DNA from: Rhodobiaceae bacterium
GTDB taxonomy: Bacteria; Pseudomonadota; Alphaproteobacteria; RS24
Length of the DNA: 39,640 nucleotides
Assembly: GCA_018673175.1 (NCBI GenBank)
Contig: JABHDF010000003.1
Span: 1-39,640, forward strand
Reading direction: 5' to 3'
Below, in pieces: positions 35,649 to 39,640 of this stretch; within the stretch, counting starts at the first letter, position 1; each line of letters begins with the position of its first letter. A model generated the notes under the pieces. The model ran no database searches. It saw only the letters and a program-made list of their open reading frames with translations, and was not told the DNA's origin. The position numbers and the translations under genes are program-made.

Positions 35649-38600
35649 ATGAAATTTGATCGCATTCGCCTTTCTGGATTTAAGTCTTTCGTAGACCCGG
35701 TCGAGCTCGACATTTTGCCGGGCATGACAGGCATCGTGGGCCCCAATGGCTGTGGCAAATCAAATTTACTCGAAGCCCTTCGCTGGGTGATGGGCGAGAC
35801 CTCGTATAAATCGATGCGCGGCTCTGGCATGGAAGATGTGATTTTCTCGGGCACCAACACGCGGCCATCGCGCAACCATGCTGAAGTCATGTTGATGCTG
35901 GACAATTCTGCGCGCCAAGCAACGCCTGAATATAATGACGCCGATGCTTTGGAAGTGGCGCGCCGCATTGAGCGCGATGCAGGTTCGGCCTATCGCATCA
36001 ATGGCCGCGATGTGCGCGCGCGCGACGTGCAGCTTATGTTTGCCGATGCCTCTACGGGCGCCCGCTCCAACTCTTTGGTCAAACAGGGCCAAATTGGCGA
36101 GATTATTAATTCCAAGCCAGAAGCGCGTCGGCGTATTTTGGAAGAAGCGGCGGGCATTTCGGGCCTGCATTCGCGCCGCCATGAAGCCGAGTTGCGCTTG
36201 CGCGGTGCGGAAAGCAATCTTGAGAAACTAGAAGAAACCATCACCAATTTAGAAACTCAATTGCGCCAGCTCAAACGCCAAGCGCGCCAAGCCAGTCGCT
36301 ATAAAAATATTTCCGGTCAAATTCGCGAAGTCGAAGCCTTGGCATTGCATTTGCGCTGGCGCCAAGCCCTCGACATGGTTGAGGAAAGCGAAAGCCTCTT
36401 GTTGGATGCGCGCAAAGCCGTATCCGCTTCGGGTACCGCTTCGGCTTCTGCCACGACCGTGCAAATCAATGCTCAAGCCGCGCTGCCAGATTTGCGCGAA
36501 GGCGAAGCGGGCGCGGCTGCGGGCTTGCGTCGGTTGACGCTCGAGCAAGAGAGCTTGGACGCCGAAGCTCAGCGCGCCAATGAAATGGTCTCGCGCCTGC
36601 AAGGCCAAATCGCGACGATTGCCCAAGATGCGACGCGCGAACGCCAAGTCTTGCAAGATGCCGAACAACAAATTCAGCGCCTCAGTGAAGAAGAAACCGA
36701 AATGCGCGCCTCTATTTCCGACGATGAATCGGAAGCCGAAACCCAAAGCGCCAGCCGCCTGGAAGAAGCCTCGGTGCATTTGGCGCATTGCGAAAAAGCC
36801 TATGATGAAGCGGGCCAGGCTTCGGCCGAGTTTCGCGCGCGCAAGCAAGCCATCGAGCAGGGCGTGCGCAACAATCAAAACCGACGCGAAAAATTGCAAG
36901 CCGAACGCCAGCAAGCCGAAAACACGCGTGGGGATATTCAAGATGCGATTTCGTCAGATTTCGATGTCGCGGCACGGCGCAGCGAAAGCGAAGATTTGCA
37001 AGCCAAAGAAGAAGCCGCACAATTGGCTTTGACGCAAGCCGAGGCCGCCTATCGGGGTGCCCGCGAAGCGCAGTCGAGTGCTGGCGATCCAGCCCGCGAA
37101 GCGCGCGGAGCTTTAGAGCGTTTGGTGGGCGAGCGCGATGCGCTGGCACGCCTTTTTGCCAAAGCCGATGAGGCAGCCTATCCGGCGCTGGTCGATGATG
37201 TGACGGTGACGCCAACTTATGAAACCGCTTTGGGTGCCGCGCTGGGGGATGAGCTGGATGCCTCGCCAGATGTGGCCGCTCCGGCGTTTTGGAATCCTTT
37301 GGGCGCGCAAGATTTGGGGCAAAAATTACCCGATGGCGTCGAGCCTTTGTCGGCCTATGTGGCGGGCTCCACGCTTTTGACGCGCGCTCTATCGCAAGTG
37401 GGTCTGGTGACCCAAGCCCAGGGCGATGCGCTGCAAGAGGCTTTATTGCCGGGACAAAAACTCGTATCGAAAGAGGGCGATGTCTGGCGTTGGGACGGCT
37501 ATTGCGCCGCCGCCGACGCGCCCACCGCCGCTGCCACGCGTCTGGCGCAGAAAAACCGCTTAGATGAATTGTCTGGCGAGATTGAACAAGCCGAAAGCAA
37601 AGCCGATGCGGCCAAAGCGGCGCTAGAAACCGCACGTTTGGCTGGCGAACAAGCCAGTGCCGCCCAAGACGCAGCGCGCCAGGCCGCCAAAGACAGCCAA
37701 AGCGAAAACGCGCAGTCGCAACGTTATTTGACAGAAGCCGAAGCGGGTGTGGCCACCCAAAATGCGAAATTGACCGCGTTGGAAGCCAGCCTAAAACGCA
37801 TCGTTGAAGATTTGGCCGAGATTGAAAAAGCCGAGGCGGCCTCCACCCAAGACTTGCAAGGTCTGGGCGGCGAGGCAGATTTGTTAGCCGCGGTAGAAAC
37901 CACGCGGGTGAGCATGGAAGACGCGCGCGGCGCCCATGCGCAAGCGCGGGCTGAATTGGATGGTCTGAAAAGCCGGCGCGCGGCCCGCGATTCGCGCCTG
38001 TTGCGCATTGGCGAAGACATGACGCAATGGCAACAGCGCCAAGCTACGGCCGGAACCCAAGTCGAAGCGCTGGCGACCCGCGAAACCGCGGTGGCCGAGG
38101 AAATGACCACCTATAAAGACGTGCCCGCCGCTTTGGCGGAGAAACGTGGCAAATTGGCCGACTTAATTGTCGAAGCCGAAGCCAAACGACAAGCCGCCGC
38201 CGATGCTTTGGCGCAGGCCGAAACGCATTTATCGGAAGCCGACACGAAACTGCGTGACATTCAGGCTTTGGTCGGCTCAGCGCGCGAAACGCAAGCCCGC
38301 TTGGAAGCCACAGTGGAAGCCAATAAATTGCGTCTCGACGAGACAGGACAACGAATTCGCGAGGCCTTGCGCATTGAGCCCGAAAAAGCTCTGGCCGTAT
38401 CGGGTCATGATGTTGAAAAACCGTTTCCAGATGTCGAAGCGATGGAAAATAAGCTCGAGAAATTGCGCCGCGAGCGCGAAAATCTCGGCGGCGTGAATTT
38501 GCGTGCCGAAGAAGAGGCAGAAGAAATTCAAACGCAAATCACCACGATGACGGGGGAACATGAAGAGCTGACCTCGGCGATTAATAAATTGCGCCACGGC

Positions 38601-39158
38601 ATTGGCCAGTTGAACCGCGAAGGGCGCCAGCGCCTACTGGCCGCTTTTGATACAGTGAACGGCCATTTCCAGCGCCTGTTCACCCAGCTGTTTGGCGGCG
38701 GTACGGCCAATCTCACCCTCACCGAAAGCGACGATCCGCTGGAGGCTGGGCTAGAGATTATCGCCCATCCGCCGGGCAAAAAACCACAAGTCATGTCCCT
38801 GCTTTCGGGCGGCGAGCAGGCGTTGACGGCCATGGCGCTTATTTTTGCCGTGTTCTTGACCAATCCCTCGCCGATTTGCGTGCTGGATGAGGTGGATGCG
38901 CCACTGGATGATGCCAATGTGGAGCGTTTCTGCAATTTGGTGAAAGAAATTTCCCAAGAAACCGAAACCCGTTTCTTGCTGATTACGCACCATGCGTTAA
39001 CCATGGCGCGGATGGACCGATTGTTCGGCGTGACGATGCAAGAACGCGGCGTTAGTCAGCTTTTGTCGGTTGATTTGTCCACGGCCGAGCAATTTGCCGA
39101 ATCTGGCGGTGAAAAAATCACAGATGAAGAAAAAGAAGAAGCAAATTCAGTAGCTTAA
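35649..39158 (+). CDS. smc: chromosome segregation protein SMC
   Basis: SMC forms the ATP-driven condensin with ScpA/ScpB that organises and segregates the chromosome. The 1169-residue protein has Walker A at 31-39 (GPNGCGKSN), long coiled coils on both sides of a hinge (about 515-640), the signature LLSGGEQ at 1051-1057 and Walker B with D1080-E1081 in VLDEVDAPLDDAN. The coiled-coil parts are rich in Ala, Glu, Gln and Arg. A GAGGA ribosome-binding site lies about 10 bases before the ATG. No scpA or scpB is in the window. Confidence 0.97.
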   Translation: MKFDRIRLSGFKSFVDPVELDILPGMTGIVGPNGCGKSNLLEALRWVMGETSYKSMRGSGMEDVIFSGTNTRPSRNHAEVMLMLDNSARQATPEYNDADALEVARRIERDAGSAYRINGRDVRARDVQLMFADASTGARSNSLVKQGQIGEIINSKPEARRRILEEAAGISGLHSRRHEAELRLRGAESNLEKLEETITNLETQLRQLKRQARQASRYKNISGQIREVEALALHLRWRQALDMVEESESLLLDARKAVSASGTASASATTVQINAQAALPDLREGEAGAAAGLRRLTLEQESLDAEAQRANEMVSRLQGQIATIAQDATRERQVLQDAEQQIQRLSEEETEMRASISDDESEAETQSASRLEEASVHLAHCEKAYDEAGQASAEFRARKQAIEQGVRNNQNRREKLQAERQQAENTRGDIQDAISSDFDVAARRSESEDLQAKEEAAQLALTQAEAAYRGAREAQSSAGDPAREARGALERLVGERDALARLFAKADEAAYPALVDDVTVTPTYETALGAALGDELDASPDVAAPAFWNPLGAQDLGQKLPDGVEPLSAYVAGSTLLTRALSQVGLVTQAQGDALQEALLPGQKLVSKEGDVWRWDGYCAAADAPTAAATRLAQKNRLDELSGEIEQAESKADAAKAALETARLAGEQASAAQDAARQAAKDSQSENAQSQRYLTEAEAGVATQNAKLTALEASLKRIVEDLAEIEKAEAASTQDLQGLGGEADLLAAVETTRVSMEDARGAHAQARAELDGLKSRRAARDSRLLRIGEDMTQWQQRQATAGTQVEALATRETAVAEEMTTYKDVPAALAEKRGKLADLIVEAEAKRQAAADALAQAETHLSEADTKLRDIQALVGSARETQARLEATVEANKLRLDETGQRIREALRIEPEKALAVSGHDVEKPFPDVEAMENKLEKLRRERENLGGVNLRAEEEAEEIQTQITTMTGEHEELTSAINKLRHGIGQLNREGRQRLLAAFDTVNGHFQRLFTQLFGGGTANLTLTESDDPLEAGLEIIAHPPGKKPQVMSLLSGGEQALTAMALIFAVFLTNPSPICVLDEVDAPLDDANVERFCNLVKEISQETETRFLLITHHALTMARMDRLFGVTMQERGVSQLLSVDLSTAEQFAESGGEKITDEEKEEANSVA

Positions 39159-39173
39159 GCAAGTGTCGCCAAC

Positions 39174-39202
39174 TTGACATTCCCCGCGTTTAAACCTATG
39201 TT
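39174..39202 (+). promoter_or_regulatory. promoter of the ATP synthase operon
   Basis: TTGACA (39174-39179), 17 bp, TATGTT (39197-39202): a perfect -35 box with correct spacing and a fair -10. Start of transcription is expected near 39209, giving a leader of about 88 bases to atpI. It lies just after the smc stop. Confidence 0.7.
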
Positions 39203-39216
39203 CGCGTCAACTGGAT

Positions 39217-39280
39217 GGCGGAAACCCTTGTTTTTTGGGGTGTTTTCATGGGGTCCGGACCGAGAGGTCGCAAAACCCCG
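39217..39280 (+). promoter_or_regulatory. foldable leader RNA ahead of atpI
   Basis: GGGGTGTTTT (39237-39246) can pair with AAAACCCC (39272-39279), and it can also pair with AAACCC (39222-39227), so two exclusive structures are possible. Inside lie the perfect palindrome GGTCCGGACC (39252-39261) and GACC-GAGA-GGTC (39258-39269), with a GNRA loop. The stem ends just before the ribosome-binding site AAAGGA. I know no named motif that fits. Confidence 0.4.
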
Positions 39281-39296
39281 CTAAAGGATACATACG

Positions 39297-39626
39297 ATGC
39301 CCAAACGTGAACGGCTCGATGCTTTAGAAGAAAAAATTTCCGCTCGCCGGCAAGGGCAAGTGCCGCCAGAAAAGCAGGCGCGGGTCAATGCCAATATGTT
39401 GGGCTTAGCCTATCGGCTTTTGGTCGAAATATTGGTGGGCATTGCAGTCGGTGGTTTTGTCGGCTGGTGGATGGACAAAGTGTTAGACACGAAGCCCATC
39501 TTTATGCTGGTTTTTTTGGGGCTCGGTATGGGCGCTGGTTTGATGAATTCGGTTCGTACGGTGAATGAAATGCGCCGTAAGCAGGACCAAGCAGAAGCGG
39601 CGAAACGCCGCGAGAACGAGGAGTAA
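39297..39626 (+). CDS. atpI: ATP synthase subunit I (AtpI/AtpZ family)
   Basis: A 109-residue small membrane protein found at the head of F0 operons, where it helps assembly of the c-ring or Mg uptake. A polar N-terminus (about 1-32) precedes two helices (about 40-62, LLVEILVGIAVGGFVGWWMD, and about 68-90), and a charged tail follows. ATG 39297 is preceded by AAAGGA. It is followed 4 bases later by GTG of the next gene, fitting the usual atpI-atpB order. Confidence 0.9.
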   Translation: MPKRERLDALEEKISARRQGQVPPEKQARVNANMLGLAYRLLVEILVGIAVGGFVGWWMDKVLDTKPIFMLVFLGLGMGAGLMNSVRTVNEMRRKQDQAEAAKRRENEE

Positions 39627-39629
39627 AGC

Positions 39630-39640
39630 GTGGCTGGTAC
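39630..39640 (+). CDS. atpB: probable atpB (F0 subunit a), 5' end only
   Basis: GTG GCT GGT at the window edge, with GAGGAG 6-7 bases before, reads M-A-G, which fits F0 subunit a starts. Only three codons are present, so the assignment rests on gene order after atpI. Confidence 0.5.

Noticed and set aside
36712-37635. 307-residue antisense frame within smc
   Set aside because: Shadow of the Ala/Glu-rich coiled coil; Arg/Pro/His-rich low-complexity translation.

Overview
The window is a contiguous, gene-dense stretch of chromosome from an alphaproteobacterium. The evidence is a CcrM-type GANTC adenine methyltransferase, a plant-type (class III) glutamate-cysteine ligase, an aa3 oxidase cluster in the order coxB-coxA-ctaB-coxF-ctaG-coxC-surf1, an ispH-thrB-rnhA operon, and a mutY / DUF721 / dsbA / smc block. 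Lipid A genes (lpxK, waaA, msbA-like) show a Gram-negative outer membrane. I cannot resolve the order or genus. I see no rRNA, tRNA, CRISPR array, insertion sequence, phage gene or plasmid gene, so this is core chromosome with a few unusual spots.

Layout. 1-9.3 kb: an M23 peptidase faces a minus-strand run (lpxK, waaA, msbA-like ABC exporter, pmbA, a fatty-acid desaturase, ubiA); rsmE diverges from ubiA. 9.3-12.4 kb: a 12-bp tandem repeat, gshA, and convergent tldD, so both halves of the TldD/PmbA protease lie in the window. 12.6-20.8 kb: the cytochrome c oxidase operon with its assembly factors, running into thrC and an unrecognised membrane protein with sensor-like topology. 20.9-25.3 kb: algH/yqgE, a DsbD N-terminal-like periplasmic protein, a peroxiredoxin, then ispH-thrB-rnhA on the minus strand behind a shared bidirectional terminator. 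25.5-31.3 kb: a small lipoprotein, then a promoter, a tandem glycine riboswitch and a tightly overlapped gcvT-gcvH-gcvPA-gcvPB-rnhB operon. 31.4-32.6 kb: ccrM with terminator. 32.6-39.6 kb: a Met/Asp-repeat membrane-anchored protein, mutY, a DciA/DUF721 protein, a DsbA-like protein, smc, then the promoter and start of the ATP synthase operon (atpI, first bases of a probable atpB).

The most interesting signal is regulatory. The ccrM upstream region has a perfect DnaA box and three GANTC sites within 38 bp. The promoter ahead of the glycine riboswitch and the promoter ahead of dsbA-smc each hold two GANTC sites, in or next to the promoter elements. The gcv and ccrM regions share the same geometry, GACTC-N5-GACTC. 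GANTC looked sparse elsewhere by eye. This suggests cell-cycle (methylation-state) control of ccrM itself, of a glycine cleavage operon that also carries RNase HII, and of smc. No experiment or database search supports this; it is a hypothesis from the sequence.

Other points of interest are a repeat protein with Met at exactly every fourth residue, a 12-bp tandem repeat between rsmE and gshA, a possible ATC start for the DUF721 gene, a 14-bp duplication that separates two convergent stop codons, and a foldable leader in front of atpI.
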